From an uncultured delta proteobacterium (lineage in GTDB: Bacteria > Desulfobacterota > Desulfobulbia > Desulfobulbales > Desulfurivibrionaceae), in assembly GCA_903869265.1 (NCBI GenBank), contig CAIPYE010000015.1:372001-436000 (forward strand): DNA of 64,000 nt. The letters are read 5' to 3'. The first letter of the stretch is position 1. Every line of letters begins with the position of its first letter. A program made the translations under genes and the position numbers. The notes below the pieces were generated by a model. It was not told where the DNA came from. It made no database searches and worked only from the letters and a program-made list of their open reading frames with translations. Shown here one piece after another: positions 54,577-63,836 of this stretch.

Positions 54577-55143
54577 TTACGGCCAGAAAGAATCGATGCC
54601 CCGCGCGATCACCGAGTTGATCGCCTCGGGATACGCTTCGCATTCCGCGGCAAAAACCCGGGCCGCGATATCCTCTGGCGTATCACGATCATCGATGGCC
54701 ACGCAGCGCTGGACCACAATCGGCCCCTCGTCATACACCTCGTTGGCAAAGTGAACCGTACAACCGCTCACCTTAACCCCACGGGCCTTGACCGCCCGAT
54801 GCACCCGCATGCCGTACATCCCCGCCCCGCAAAAGGAAGGAATCAACGAGGGGTGGATATTGAGCACAGCCCTCCGCAGATGGGGTGGTGGCTCATAGAG
54901 CTTCAGATACCCGGCCAGCAGCACCAGTTCGACCCCGTACTCTTGCAGGATGGCGTTGGTGGCACCGTTGTCCTTGGCATGAAAGGCCGGATATCCGTAG
55001 TTTTTGGCCTTGGTCAGACCAAGGGCGTCGGGCAGGTTGGAGATCACCACCTCGATGCTCCCCTGCATGGCGCCAGAGGCAATCCGTTCATGGAAGTTAT
55101 CGAGGGTTCTGCCGGAGCCGGAGAGCAATACCGCCATTCTCAT
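54577..55143 (-). CDS. purN: Phosphoribosylglycinamide formyltransferase
   Basis: A 188-residue GAR transformylase of purine synthesis using 10-formyl-THF. RMAVLLSGSGRTLDNF is the N-terminal loop; NIHPSLIPSFCGAGMYG contains the catalytic Asn-His pair; GCTVHFANEVYDEGPIVVQ follows with the catalytic Asp region. The ATG at 55143 is used because AGGTGG lies 5 bases upstream; a GTG at 55152 has none. The gene starts within ten bases of the purH-type stop, so both are coupled. Confidence 0.95.
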   Translation of the reverse strand: MRMAVLLSGSGRTLDNFHERIASGAMQGSIEVVISNLPDALGLTKAKNYGYPAFHAKDNGATNAILQEYGVELVLLAGYLKLYEPPPHLRRAVLNIHPSLIPSFCGAGMYGMRVHRAVKARGVKVSGCTVHFANEVYDEGPIVVQRCVAIDDRDTPEDIAARVFAAECEAYPEAINSVIARGIDSFWP

Positions 55144-55152
55144 TGGTGCCAC

Positions 55153-55767
55153 CTACTTGAAACAGGGATTGGTTTCGACATCCACGGTGTTCAGCCACTT
55201 GACAATGGCGGTGTCGTAGGTGCTGGTCAGGGCAAAAACCTTTACCGCCAAGCGGAAACGGGTCTTGAGCATGGTGTTGCCGGTGGCCTTGATCTCGGCC
55301 AGCACCTGGGGGTAGTCCGCAGGATCGACGATCACGGTGACATCCTGGAAATTCTTGGCGCTTGAGCGCAACATGGTGGGGCCGCCGATGTCGATGTTTT
55401 CAATGGCCTCCCCCAAGGTGCAGGCCGGATTGGCCACGGTTTTCTCGAAGGCATAGAGATTGACCGCCACCAGATCGATGGGTTGCAAGCCATGCTCCTG
55501 CATCTGCCTGACATGGTCCGGGTTGGTTTTCTGGGCCAGGATGCCGCCATGCACCTTGGGGTGCAGGGTCTTGACCCGACCGTCGAGCATCTCGGGAAAG
55601 CCGGTGAATTCGGAAACATCCTTGACCTTGATGCCGTTATCCCGCATCTTCTTGGCCGTGCCGCCGGTGGAGAGGATTTCGATCCCCAATTGCTCAAGCT
55701 CCCTGGCAAACCCTTCGATCCCGGATTTGTCTGTGAGACTGATCAATGCCCTTTCTATCTTTTTCAT
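55153..55767 (-). CDS. purH: Stand-alone IMP cyclohydrolase (N-terminal half of PurH)
   Basis: A 204-residue MGS-fold domain catalysing closure of FAICAR to [36 protein letters not shown], and [19 protein letters not shown] are the signatures of the cyclohydrolase half of bifunctional PurH. The AICAR formyltransferase half (about 320 residues) is absent and the downstream DNA encodes purN directly. The end DVETNPCFK is a natural stop, not a truncation mid-domain. AGGAGA precedes the ATG. A separate formyltransferase must exist elsewhere, if the pathway is complete. Confidence 0.92.
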   Translation of the reverse strand: MKKIERALISLTDKSGIEGFARELEQLGIEILSTGGTAKKMRDNGIKVKDVSEFTGFPEMLDGRVKTLHPKVHGGILAQKTNPDHVRQMQEHGLQPIDLVAVNLYAFEKTVANPACTLGEAIENIDIGGPTMLRSSAKNFQDVTVIVDPADYPQVLAEIKATGNTMLKTRFRLAVKVFALTSTYDTAIVKWLNTVDVETNPCFK

Positions 55768-55803
55768 GGTTTTCTCCTGAATCCTGAAATCATCTCGAAA
55801 TAA

Positions 55804-55864
55804 CCTCTGCGTCTAGCGCAGACCTTGAACCGACACTGTAACGCAAAGAGGCGAAGACGCAAAG
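55804..55864. repeat. Palindrome with tandem octamers (ACGCAAAG type)
   Basis: CCTCTGCGT (55804-55812) is an approximate inverted copy of ACGCAAAGAGG (55841-55851). The right side consists of three tandem near-octamers, ACGCAAAG, AGGCGAAG, ACGCAAAG (55841-55864). TCTGCG/CGCAGA adds a 5-base-loop hairpin inside. It lies in the purH to hslR spacer and looks like a dispersed non-coding repeat. Confidence 0.55.
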
Positions 55865-55913
55865 CAAACAGATGGCCCGGAGAAAAAAAGCAGCCAGTGC
55901 CGCACCTCCGGCC

Positions 55914-56306
55914 TTATTCCTCTTTTTTGGTAAACCTCCTGATCAACCGCCTATCCCGCTTGCCTGGACGCCCTGGCGGGGCAGCGCCAACGACCCGCAG
56001 AAGACGCCGGGTTTCCTTGGACTCGGCGCGGGCAGCGATACTTTCCGGGGTCTCCTCATAGAGCAGTTGCGCTTCCGGCGCCCCCCGTCGCTGGCCGCTT
56101 ATGGCCCGGACAACGATAACGAATTCGTCCTGTTCCTTCTGGATCCGCAGCCCATCGCCCACAGCCACCTGCCGGGATGGTTTTACCCTCAAGCCAGCCA
56201 CCTGCACCTTGCCACCGGCCACCGCCTGGGAGGCCTGGGCGCGGGTTTTGAAAAAACGGGCAGCCCACAGCCATTTGTCCAGCCGGACCTGTGTCTCCTC
56301 ACTCAT
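55914..56306 (-). CDS. hslR: S4-domain RNA-binding protein (HslR-like)
   Basis: A 130-residue protein with an N-terminal S4 domain: VRLDKWLWAARFFKTRAQAS, then GGKVQVAGLRVKPSRQVAVG. A basic C-terminal tail (APPGRPGKRDRRLIRRFTKK) follows. E. coli HslR (Hsp15, 133 residues) binds 50S subunits carrying stalled nascent chains and recycles them. The ATG at 56306 gives the family length; the open frame to 56375 does not. It diverges from folE2. Confidence 0.9.
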   Translation of the reverse strand: MSEETQVRLDKWLWAARFFKTRAQASQAVAGGKVQVAGLRVKPSRQVAVGDGLRIQKEQDEFVIVVRAISGQRRGAPEAQLLYEETPESIAARAESKETRRLLRVVGAAPPGRPGKRDRRLIRRFTKKEE

Positions 56307-56445
56307 CGTTCTTTCCCCCGCCTCCTCAGCACTTTTCAAGCCTACCACAGTTCGCACCTTGGGGCCAAGCCCCATCCCGCGCCCTAGCGCTCTCCCCGTT
56401 TACCGCTTTCCGGCCCGATCCAAATGGTGTATATATCTGTGCATC

Positions 56446-57183
56446 ATGAAACTCAATACCGTCGGCATAAAAGATATCAGGTATCCGGTTCGGGTGCGCG
56501 AAAAATCAGGGGGCATGCAGGAGACCGTGGCCAGCATCAGCCTCCAGGTGAGCCTGCCGAGCCAGTACCGGGAATCCTGCGTCTCCACCTTCATCAAGGT
56601 TCTGAACACCTACCAGGACGAGATGAGCAATCGGATTTTCAGGAATCTGCTGGCCGAGATGAAGGAAGAGTTACGAGCGGAATCAGCCCATGTGGAAATG
56701 ACCTTTCCCTATTTTCTGGAAAAAATAGCGCCTGTCACCGGCACGGCGGGTCTCATGGAATATACCTGCCGGTTCACCGGCGGCATCGGCAAAGATGAGG
56801 ATTTTATCCTGGCGGTGTGGGTGCCGGTAACCACCCTGTGCCCCTGCTCAAGGGAGATCAGCGATTGCGGCGCCCACAACCAGCGGGGCGAGGTAAACCT
56901 CACCGTCAAATATTCGAAGTTTATCTGGATGGAAGATCTCATCGCCATGGCCGAGACAGGCGGTTCCTGCGAGGTGTATTCCCTGCTGAAAAGGCCGGAT
57001 GAGAAATACGTGACGGAAAAGGCGTACAACAACCCGATGTTCGTCGAAGACGCGGTGCGCAAGGTGGCGGAACAGGCCATGGCCAATCCAGCCATCACCT
57101 GGTTTTCCGTGAGCGTGGAGAGTTTTGAATCCATCCACAAGCACAGCGCCTATGCCTATGTGGACAGCGATGAAATCCGCTGA
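56446..57183 (+). CDS. folE2: GTP cyclohydrolase IB (FolE2)
   Basis: A 245-residue enzyme that makes dihydroneopterin triphosphate from GTP in folate and related synthesis, using a metal other than zinc. The hallmark is VPVTTLCPCSREISDCGAHN followed by QRGEV. Near the start, VGIKDIRYPVRV is typical, and the end is NPAITWFSVSVESFESIHKH. At 245 residues it is slightly short but complete. No ribosome-binding site is visible; a TATATA at about 56430 lies only 11 bases before the ATG, so the mRNA could be nearly leaderless. Confidence 0.94.
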   Translation: MKLNTVGIKDIRYPVRVREKSGGMQETVASISLQVSLPSQYRESCVSTFIKVLNTYQDEMSNRIFRNLLAEMKEELRAESAHVEMTFPYFLEKIAPVTGTAGLMEYTCRFTGGIGKDEDFILAVWVPVTTLCPCSREISDCGAHNQRGEVNLTVKYSKFIWMEDLIAMAETGGSCEVYSLLKRPDEKYVTEKAYNNPMFVEDAVRKVAEQAMANPAITWFSVSVESFESIHKHSAYAYVDSDEIR

Positions 57184-57191
57184 TCTCCGAC

Positions 57192-58553
57192 TCAATCCGC
57201 CCGCCGCACCAAATTACGTCCGGCGGACTTGGCGGCATACAATGCCTTGTCCGCCCGCTTGATCAGGGCAGCCATGCTCTCTCCTGGCCGTGACCCGGCA
57301 AGTCCGCAACTGATGGTAATCCCCTGGGGCAGATGCTCGACCTGTTGCCGCAACTTTTCGGCAATGGTGACCGCGTCATCCGCCATGGTTTGCGGACAGA
57401 GCACCATGAACTCATCGCCACCCCAGCGCCCCAGCACATCCGTCGCCCTGATCTGCTTTGCCACCGTGGCGGCAACCTCTTTCAATGCCTGATCCCCGCT
57501 GGAATGCCCGAGGCTGTCGTTGATCTTCTTGAAACCGTCAATATCAAAGAGGATAATGGTCATGGGGCTTCCATAGCGGGCAGTCCTGATAATTTCCTGC
57601 TGCAGCGATTCCTCGATCTTGCCGCGATTGCATATCCCGGTCAAAGGATCGGTGGTGGCTAGCCGGGTGAGCGCCTCTTCCATCTTTTTGTGCTCGCTGA
57701 GGTCATGCAGGGTTTCAATGACGGCAACAAGCTCCTTAGCGTGGTTGTAAATCGGTACGGCATCGACGGACAGGTAGCGGCGCGTCCCGCCCACCGCATC
57801 CAGCCACTCTTCGGCGTGAATGCCCTCCTCCTTCAACTCCGAATTTCTAGCGGCAGTATACAAATCGGCGAGATTATGCCGGTCTGCGGAATCAATAACC
57901 ATATCGGCCAGGCACGGACGTTTTTCACCATAAAAAGCCTGCCAATGGTTCGCTGTTCCCACCATTTCTTCTGCGGGAATGGTGGTGAGCATCTCGCAGG
58001 CCCGGTTCCAGTATGTGACTCGGTGCTGTGGGTCCAAAACGAAAATAGGCACTGCGGAGTAGCGGATCATTTTTTCCGTAAGCAGCTTCTGATTCCGCAA
58101 CAGATTTTCAGCCTCTTTCCGCTGGCTGATGTCGCGAAAGATCCCCATGGTCGCCACCAGTTTGCCACCCTTGAATTCGGTGTGGATCTTGCCTTCCACC
58201 GGAATCCTGCGCCCGCTCTTGGCGACAAAGACCACCTCGTAGGTATGGGAGATCTTGCCCTCTACGATATCACGAAACAGGGTGATGCAATGCTCGCGGT
58301 ACTCCGGCTCAATGATATCAAAAATAGTGAGCGCGCCAATTTCGGCCTCATCATAACCCAAGGTCTCCTGCCACGCCTTGTTGACATAGAGGAATCTCCC
58401 CTCCCGGTCGATGCTCTGGATCAAATCATTGGCGCAATCCAGAAAAATCTGCGAAAACCTGCAGTCAGCAAAAAAGGCCTTTTCCGCCCGCGGCTGCTGC
58501 GCTGGATCATTTTCCGAAAACGTATGTGTCCGATCCATCTCTGTATCTGCCAT
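57192..58553 (-). CDS. PAS-PAS-GGDEF diguanylate cyclase
   Basis: A 453-residue soluble protein. PAS 1 (about 35-145, LIQSIDREGRFLYVNKAWQ) and PAS 2 (about 155-285, PIFVLDPQHRVTYWNRA) are followed by a GGDEF domain (about 295-450). TDPLTGICNRGKIEESL opens it; RWGGDEF is the active site, and RATD five residues earlier is a complete RxxD inhibitory site. Both support an active, feedback-controlled c-di-GMP synthase. It is convergent with folE2. Confidence 0.95.
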   Translation of the reverse strand: MADTEMDRTHTFSENDPAQQPRAEKAFFADCRFSQIFLDCANDLIQSIDREGRFLYVNKAWQETLGYDEAEIGALTIFDIIEPEYREHCITLFRDIVEGKISHTYEVVFVAKSGRRIPVEGKIHTEFKGGKLVATMGIFRDISQRKEAENLLRNQKLLTEKMIRYSAVPIFVLDPQHRVTYWNRACEMLTTIPAEEMVGTANHWQAFYGEKRPCLADMVIDSADRHNLADLYTAARNSELKEEGIHAEEWLDAVGGTRRYLSVDAVPIYNHAKELVAVIETLHDLSEHKKMEEALTRLATTDPLTGICNRGKIEESLQQEIIRTARYGSPMTIILFDIDGFKKINDSLGHSSGDQALKEVAATVAKQIRATDVLGRWGGDEFMVLCPQTMADDAVTIAEKLRQQVEHLPQGITISCGLAGSRPGESMAALIKRADKALYAAKSAGRNLVRRAD

Positions 58554-58779
58554 TGAATGCTGAAAATCCTTATTGCAAAAAGGACGCCGCCTTGTATTCA
58601 GGATTGTTGTATATCATTCTTTACCGCAACCGCCCATGCGGTATGTTGTCGCGTCAACTTACAACTATTAATTAAATACTTAAACACTTTTTTCCTCCCG
58701 CAATCTGTTCCAAAAAAATACTCTAGAGGTGAAAAAGCGAGTATATCTACGGACTGCAACAGGCTGCGGGCTGTACCTG

Positions 58780-58977
58780 TTACATCGAGATTTTTTTAAT
58801 TTCTGAGCGATATGGGGGGGGAGACAGATGGTGGGAGAAAAAAGCAAGAACCCGCATAATGCCAAGTTCGCCCAAAAAGATCACAACAAGGGCAATGACA
58901 AAAGTACAGGTCGGTGATTCTTTTCGTGCCGGTTTGCCCGATGCGCCGCCTCTTTTGCCAGCAAATGGATTGTCCAT
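58780..58977 (-). CDS. Small single-helix membrane protein
   Basis: A 65-residue open frame: polar N-terminus (MDNPFAGKRGGASGKPARKE), one transmembrane helix (CTFVIALVVIFLGELGIMRV), and a basic tail. TAAGGAAG lies just before the ATG. It sits 85 bases after coaE on the same strand, in a spacer that otherwise has no gene (58554-58779 and 58978-59062). It has no recognised family. Confidence 0.55.
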   Translation of the reverse strand: MDNPFAGKRGGASGKPARKESPTCTFVIALVVIFLGELGIMRVLAFFSHHLSPPPYRSEIKKISM

Positions 58978-59062
58978 GCCACTTCCTTACGCTTGCAAGC
59001 GACGATAGTTTTCGATCTCTGGAACTTGCCAGCAGCTAAGCGCCGGAGTCAACGCCAAGCCC

Positions 59063-59683
59063 TTACCAAAGGAGGTTTCGCAGATGCACAATCTGCAAAC
59101 AGGTATCCGACCAAGCGCCACTGTTGTCAATAACATGATCTGCGAGAAGGGCTTTGTGCGGCAAGGACATCTGCGCCGCAATAGCTTTTTCGGCCTCGGC
59201 CTCGCTTACCCGGTCGCGGAGCATGATTCTCCGTTGGCAGGCAGTTGCATCTGCATACGCCACCACAACTTGGGAAAAGTCCTGCTCCCAGTGCGCCTCA
59301 TACAGCAGGGGCACTTCAACCACGAACCGTGCCTGGGCATCGGAAAGATGTGCCCGCTCCTTTTCGATACAGTCGGCTATTTCGTTCCGCACCAGGGGAT
59401 GAAGAAGAGTATTGAGCTCCCGACGAAATTCGTGATCCTCAAAAAGAACCTTGCGCAACAGAGAACGGTCAATGCGCTGATCCGCCAAGAAAAATCTCTC
59501 GCCAAACGCCTTGCGCACGGACAACCAGCCGAAAGCCCCCGGCTCAAGAAGCTGGCGGCAAACAGCATCGGCACTGAATCCCCTGGCTCCACCGATCTCG
59601 CACAGATAGGCAGCCACGGAACTCTTGCCAGAGCCCATTCCTCCGGTGATGGCAACCACCGATGCTTGCTCCCGTTGCGTCAC
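59063..59683 (-). CDS. coaE: Dephospho-CoA kinase
   Basis: A 206-residue P-loop kinase for the last step of coenzyme A synthesis. AITGGMGSGKSSVAAYLCE is the P-loop; FSADAVCRQLLEPG and the DHEFRRELNTLLHPLVR CoA-binding region follow; VVEVPLLYEAHWEQDFSQV and RIMLRDRVS complete the fold. It lies 21 bases after the rluD-type gene on the same strand. coaBC occurs earlier in the window. Confidence 0.94.
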   Translation of the reverse strand: MTQREQASVVAITGGMGSGKSSVAAYLCEIGGARGFSADAVCRQLLEPGAFGWLSVRKAFGERFFLADQRIDRSLLRKVLFEDHEFRRELNTLLHPLVRNEIADCIEKERAHLSDAQARFVVEVPLLYEAHWEQDFSQVVVAYADATACQRRIMLRDRVSEAEAEKAIAAQMSLPHKALLADHVIDNSGAWSDTCLQIVHLRNLLW

Positions 59684-59704
59684 TGGCTCCCTCCCCCAAG
59701 TAAT

Positions 59705-60640
59705 TTAAGCGCCGCCCGCCTGCCGCAACAACGCCAGTGTATACAGCATATCCGGCCAGAGCGGCGCGGTAAATTGTAAATTCTCACCGGTTCGAGGATG
59801 AGAGAAGGCCAAAGTATGCGCGTGCAGACATTGACGGGTTATCCCCATTTCCAGATACAGAGGATTCTTCCGACCATACACGGAATCACCGGCGACAGGA
59901 CAAGACAGGGCAGCCATGTGCACCCGGATTTGATGGGTGCGGCCGGTTTCCAGGCCAAGTTCAAGGAGAGTAAACCCCTGGACAAACCGTTCCAGAACCC
60001 GCCAATTGGTCACGGCCTCCCGGCCATCTTCCCGAATCGCCATTTTTTTCCGATGGATCGGGTGGCGGCCGATGGGCAGATCAACTCTGCCGGATTGCAG
60101 GGTCGGCTTGCCATCCACAAGGGCTTGATATATCTTTTTCACCTGACGCCGCTTGAACTGGGCAGCCAGTGCTTGGTGGGCAAAATCACTTTTTGCAACC
60201 ACCATGACGCCGGAGGTATCTTTATCAAGGCGATGGACGATACCAGGGCGCAACTCCCCATTGATCCCGGACAACCCGCCGCAATGGTGGAGAAGCCCAT
60301 GCACCAGGGTGGCCGAACTGTGGCCAGCGGCTGGATGCACCACAACGCCGGGAGGTTTAGCCAGAACAATGAGATCATCATCTTCATACAGAGCATCAAA
60401 GGCGACAGGTTCGGCGACCAACTCGGAAGGGGTTTGCGGCGGGATTGTGACCGTGAGCCTGTCCCCGGCCTGGAGAAGATACTTGGCTTTCCGGGGAGTC
60501 TCGTTCACCAAAACCATTTCGGTCCGGATAAGCTGCTGAATCCGCGAACGCGTCAACCCTTCATGGTCGAATTGGCTTGCCAGATACAGATCAAGACGCT
60601 GCCCTCCCCTCTCAACGATAAAAAGGCAATTCTGGTTCAT
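59705..60640 (-). CDS. rluD: RluA-family pseudouridine synthase (RluD-like)
   Basis: A 311-residue enzyme making pseudouridines in 23S rRNA. The N-terminal S4 domain is RLDLYLASQFDHEGLTRSRI. The catalytic Asp is in GIVHRLDKDTSGVMVVAK, and LGLETGRTHQIRVHMA is the second core block. The size and S4 domain fit the RluD/RluC type; RluD is preferred, not proven. It precedes coaE and a possible small membrane gene as one minus-strand run. Confidence 0.9.
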   Translation of the reverse strand: MNQNCLFIVERGGQRLDLYLASQFDHEGLTRSRIQQLIRTEMVLVNETPRKAKYLLQAGDRLTVTIPPQTPSELVAEPVAFDALYEDDDLIVLAKPPGVVVHPAAGHSSATLVHGLLHHCGGLSGINGELRPGIVHRLDKDTSGVMVVAKSDFAHQALAAQFKRRQVKKIYQALVDGKPTLQSGRVDLPIGRHPIHRKKMAIREDGREAVTNWRVLERFVQGFTLLELGLETGRTHQIRVHMAALSCPVAGDSVYGRKNPLYLEMGITRQCLHAHTLAFSHPRTGENLQFTAPLWPDMLYTLALLRQAGGA

Positions 60641-60705
60641 AGGCTCACGGGGAAGGGAAAAAACGATGTCTTGTTTAGGAGGGGGGGGAAAAGAATCAAC
60701 GCACC

Positions 60706-60742
60706 AAAAAAAACGCCTGTGCTACCGAAGATAGCACAGGCG
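60706..60742 (-). terminator. Rho-independent terminator of carD
   Basis: CGCCTGTGCTA (60714-60724) pairs perfectly with TAGCACAGGCG (60732-60742) around a 7-base loop. Read on the minus strand it is followed by a run of eight T. It lies about 55 bases after the carD stop. Confidence 0.95.
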
Positions 60743-60795
60743 AAAACACACCAAAAAATATCACTAAAGAACACCATCGGCCAGCCCAACCAGGA

Positions 60796-61305
60796 TCAGG
60801 AAAAAATCTGCTCGATATTCTTTTCCACCTGGGTCTCGGTTTCGTTAAATTCGTTGGCCAAGGCAATTTCTTTCACCAGGAGACTTTTGGCGGTGTCCAT
60901 CATCTTGCGTTCGCCAAAAGAAAGATCCTTGTCCACGCGCAAGAGAAAAAGATCACGAAGCACCGAGGCAATCTCGTAGACCGAACCGGTCTTGATCTTT
61001 TCCATGTACTCCCGATAGCGCTGGTTCCAAGGCTGGGAGACGATTGCCATACCTCTTTCGTTCAGGATGTCGTAGATTTTGCTCACATCCTGGGAGCTGA
61101 TGATATTTCTCAGGCCCACATTTTGACAGCTGATCGTTGGAATCATGATAACCATGCTTGAATCAAGAATCTTCATCACATAAAAGGATTGTTTCTTGTC
61201 CCCGACCTGCCGCTGCTCGATGGATTCTATTTTGCCAACGCCATGGGCCGGATATACTGCCATATCACCAACGTTAAACACACGTGCCTCCCTTTCGTCA
61301 GCCAT
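60796..61305 (-). CDS. carD: CarD/CdnL-family transcriptional regulator
   Basis: A 169-residue regulator. The N-terminal RNA-polymerase-interacting domain is FNVGDMAVYPAHGVGKIESI, shared with the TRCF/Mfd RID. The helical C-terminal part contains WNQRYREYMEKIKTG and a LSFGERKMMDTAKSLLVKEI stretch. Such proteins stabilise open complexes at rRNA and other promoters. A strong terminator follows. Pth, rplY, prs and tRNA-Gln lie upstream on the same strand. Confidence 0.94.
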   Translation of the reverse strand: MADEREARVFNVGDMAVYPAHGVGKIESIEQRQVGDKKQSFYVMKILDSSMVIMIPTISCQNVGLRNIISSQDVSKIYDILNERGMAIVSQPWNQRYREYMEKIKTGSVYEIASVLRDLFLLRVDKDLSFGERKMMDTAKSLLVKEIALANEFNETETQVEKNIEQIFS

Positions 61306-61439
61306 GGGACACCCAGTTCCTATTTCTACAAGGAAGCATTCCGAAACCGACGAAGAAATGAAGATTAGGGGGCACTATACCACACATCACAGAATTATCA
61401 ATTCAAACTTAAAAAATAATGATATTACAATAGGTTATA

Positions 61440-62009
61440 CTACACCTGCTCTGAATTAATCCGGTTCATGGCAACGGACAGCCCCTCTTCCATGACAAGA
61501 CGCACCCCGACCTCAATGCGCTGCAGTTCCTCAAGCACCATCTCCGCTTCCTCCTGTCCGAAGCGAGAAAGGACAAAATCGCTCACCCTTTCTGCATTGT
61601 CCGGACGCCCGATCCCAACCCGCACCCGGGCGAAATCATTGGTGCCGAGATGCTCCATCAGGGATCGGATACCGTTATGGCCGCCAGCACCCCGATTCAC
61701 CATAATTTTGGTGCGTCCCAAGGGAAGATCAAGATCGTCGTGAATCACGATGATCTTGCTGGAATCGACCTGATAAAAATCGGCAATCGCCCTTACCGCA
61801 GCACCGCTTCGGTTCATATAGGTCTGCGGTTTGACAAAAAGGACAGGATACCCCCAGGACAAATCTTTCGCCGTTTCCGCCTGCCATTTTGTTCCCTTGA
61901 AAGTGAACCGGTATTTTTCCGCCAGATAATCAAGAAAAATGAAACCGATATTATGCCGGGTAGTAGCATACTCTTTCCCAGGATTTCCCAAGCCAACCAC
62001 GACGTACAC
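61440..62009 (-). CDS. pth: Peptidyl-tRNA hydrolase
   Basis: A 189-residue esterase freeing tRNA from dropped-off peptidyl-tRNA. VVGLGNPGKEYATTRHNIGF contains the catalytic His; FVKPQTYMNRSGAAV, IIVIHDDLDLPLGR and GAGGHNGIRSLMEHLG are the other core blocks. GTG is the start, with GAGGGA about 7 bases upstream. It follows rplY after a terminator. Confidence 0.97.
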   Translation of the reverse strand: MYVVVGLGNPGKEYATTRHNIGFIFLDYLAEKYRFTFKGTKWQAETAKDLSWGYPVLFVKPQTYMNRSGAAVRAIADFYQVDSSKIIVIHDDLDLPLGRTKIMVNRGAGGHNGIRSLMEHLGTNDFARVRVGIGRPDNAERVSDFVLSRFGQEEAEMVLEELQRIEVGVRLVMEEGLSVAMNRINSEQV

Positions 62010-62076
62010 GATATATCCCTCTATGCGATCAAACTACCAGAAAACGCCTTCCATTCCTGCCTGCCCAGAAAAAGAA

Positions 62077-62111
62077 AAAGCCGAAAAAAGGAAGCTCCTC
62101 TCTTCGGCTTT
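62077..62111 (-). terminator. Rho-independent terminator of rplY
   Basis: AAAGCCGAA and TTCGGCTTT form a 9-pair stem around a 17-base loop; on the minus strand a T-rich run (TTTTTCTTTTTC) follows. It lies about 38 bases after the rplY stop and just before pth. Confidence 0.85.
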
Positions 62112-62148
62112 AACCACGCTGTATTGGCAAAATACTATTCCGGGCGTT

Positions 62149-62718
62149 TTACTCTGCCGCCCCGGAGATAGACACACAAACAGTATCAGGATCTGTCACG
62201 AGGCTCACGCCTGCGGAGAGGCCGAGATCCTTGCAGGTCAAGGCAGCACCCCGATCAAGGGGAGCAACATCAACCTCAATGAGATCGGGGATATCAAGCA
62301 GCTTTCCCGAGACAGCAACCTTGTTTTTGACAATGGTCATATCGCCGCCCAGGTCAACGCCCTTGGCCTTACCGACATACTTGAGCGGCACCTGGAATAC
62401 CATGGGCTTATCAAGGGAAACCTCATAAAAATCGGCATGCAAAACGGTATCCTGAATCGGATCCGTCTGAATCTCACGGGTAATAACATGCCGGAGGGTT
62501 TTCTTGCCGTCTTCATCAATCTCCAAATTGATGAAGGCATTCTTTCTATGGATGGAGAGCAAACCCTGGGTGAGATCCTTGGTATTGCATTCCAAGGAAA
62601 TAGGCGCTCCCTGCGGACCATAAATAACAGCAGGGGTGTTCCCTGTCTTGCGCATTGTCCTTGCCGCACCTTTGCCAACAGTTTTACGGACTCGCGCCGT
62701 CATCTCGATTTGCAACAT
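62149..62718 (-). CDS. rplY: 50S ribosomal protein L25/general stress protein Ctc
   Basis: A 189-residue two-domain L25 (TL5/Ctc form) that binds 5S rRNA. The N-terminal L25 domain begins LQIEMTARVRKTVGKGAART and continues TGNTPAVIYGPQG; the C-terminal beta domain has VDLGGDMTIVKNKVAVSG. The ATG at 62718 is supported by GAGGAGG 8 bases before it. An upstream ATG at 62739 encodes part of that site and is unlikely. It lies between prs and pth, the usual arrangement. Confidence 0.96.
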   Translation of the reverse strand: MLQIEMTARVRKTVGKGAARTMRKTGNTPAVIYGPQGAPISLECNTKDLTQGLLSIHRKNAFINLEIDEDGKKTLRHVITREIQTDPIQDTVLHADFYEVSLDKPMVFQVPLKYVGKAKGVDLGGDMTIVKNKVAVSGKLLDIPDLIEVDVAPLDRGAALTCKDLGLSAGVSLVTDPDTVCVSISGAAE

Positions 62719-62816
62719 TGAACTGACCTCCTCATGCACTGATTCTCATAACAAAAAACCAGCAACGGCCACAATAGTAGCGACCTCCGGTTGTATAGAT
62801 ATCTCTGCCTTACTCA

Positions 62817-63755
62817 CTACACAAATAATGAACTGACAGAATCCTCACTATGAATTCGCTTTACCGCCTCACCCAACAGTTTGCAAACGGAAAGCACTTT
62901 AATTTTCTTGCAGTTCCGGACAGCCTCACTAAGGGGAACACTGTCGGTAATGACCAGAGTTGTAATCTTAGATTTTTCCAGCCGTTCAATGGCCGGTCCG
63001 GAAAGAACCCCGTGGGAGCAACAGGCATATACTTCCTTGGCACCTGCCTCCATAAGGGCGTCAGCCCCCGCGCACAGGGTTCCGGCAGTGTCAACCATGT
63101 CGTCCAACAGGATCGCGGTTTTTCCGGCAACCTCACCGATAACATTCATCGCCTTGCATTCGTTGGCCCGGTCGCGCCGTTTGTCGACAATGGCCAGACT
63201 GGCATTCAACCGTTTGGCGAACGCCCGGGTTCGCTCCACTCCGCCGGCATCCGGGGATACCATCACCACGTCATTTTGTAATTTTTGCGAAATGAAATCA
63301 AGCAGGACCGGGGCGGCAAACAGGTTGTCCACCGGGATGTTAAAAAAGCCCTGAATCTGTCCGGCATGGAGGTCCATGGTCAGCACCCGCCGCACCCCGA
63401 CAACCATCATCATCTCCGCCACGACCTTGGCGGTAATGGGAACCCTGGGCGCCACCTTGCGATCCTGCCTGGCATAACCATAATAAGGAAGAACCGCGGT
63501 GATCCGCCGGGCAGAGGCGCGCCGCAAGGCGTCAACCATTATCACCAACTCCATGAGATGGTCATTCACGGGCGGACAGGTCGGCTGAATGATAAAGACA
63601 TCACGGCCACGGACATTCTCGCCGATCTCGACAAAGATTTCCCCATCGCTGAACCGACGGACTTCCGCCTTGGACAGGGGAACCCCTATATAGTTACAGA
63701 TATCCTCAGCCAGAGCTGGGTTCGCGTTACCGGCAAACACCTTCATGTCTTTCAT
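62817..63755 (-). CDS. prs: Ribose-phosphate pyrophosphokinase
   Basis: A 312-residue enzyme making PRPP from ribose 5-phosphate and ATP for nucleotide, His and Trp synthesis. [51 protein letters not shown] and [18 protein letters not shown] carry metal, ATP and ribose-phosphate contacts. [14 protein letters not shown] is the PRPP loop. PurN, PurH and PyrR, which use PRPP or its products, are encoded in this window. Confidence 0.98.
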   Translation of the reverse strand: MKDMKVFAGNANPALAEDICNYIGVPLSKAEVRRFSDGEIFVEIGENVRGRDVFIIQPTCPPVNDHLMELVIMVDALRRASARRITAVLPYYGYARQDRKVAPRVPITAKVVAEMMMVVGVRRVLTMDLHAGQIQGFFNIPVDNLFAAPVLLDFISQKLQNDVVMVSPDAGGVERTRAFAKRLNASLAIVDKRRDRANECKAMNVIGEVAGKTAILLDDMVDTAGTLCAGADALMEAGAKEVYACCSHGVLSGPAIERLEKSKITTLVITDSVPLSEAVRNCKKIKVLSVCKLLGEAVKRIHSEDSVSSLFV

Positions 63756-63836
63756 TCTGTTGCCTGAAGTTCAAGTTATCTTGTTTCCGCCGCTTCGAAT
63801 TGCCGCCGCAAGCCTTGCACGCCAATGGATATGAAA

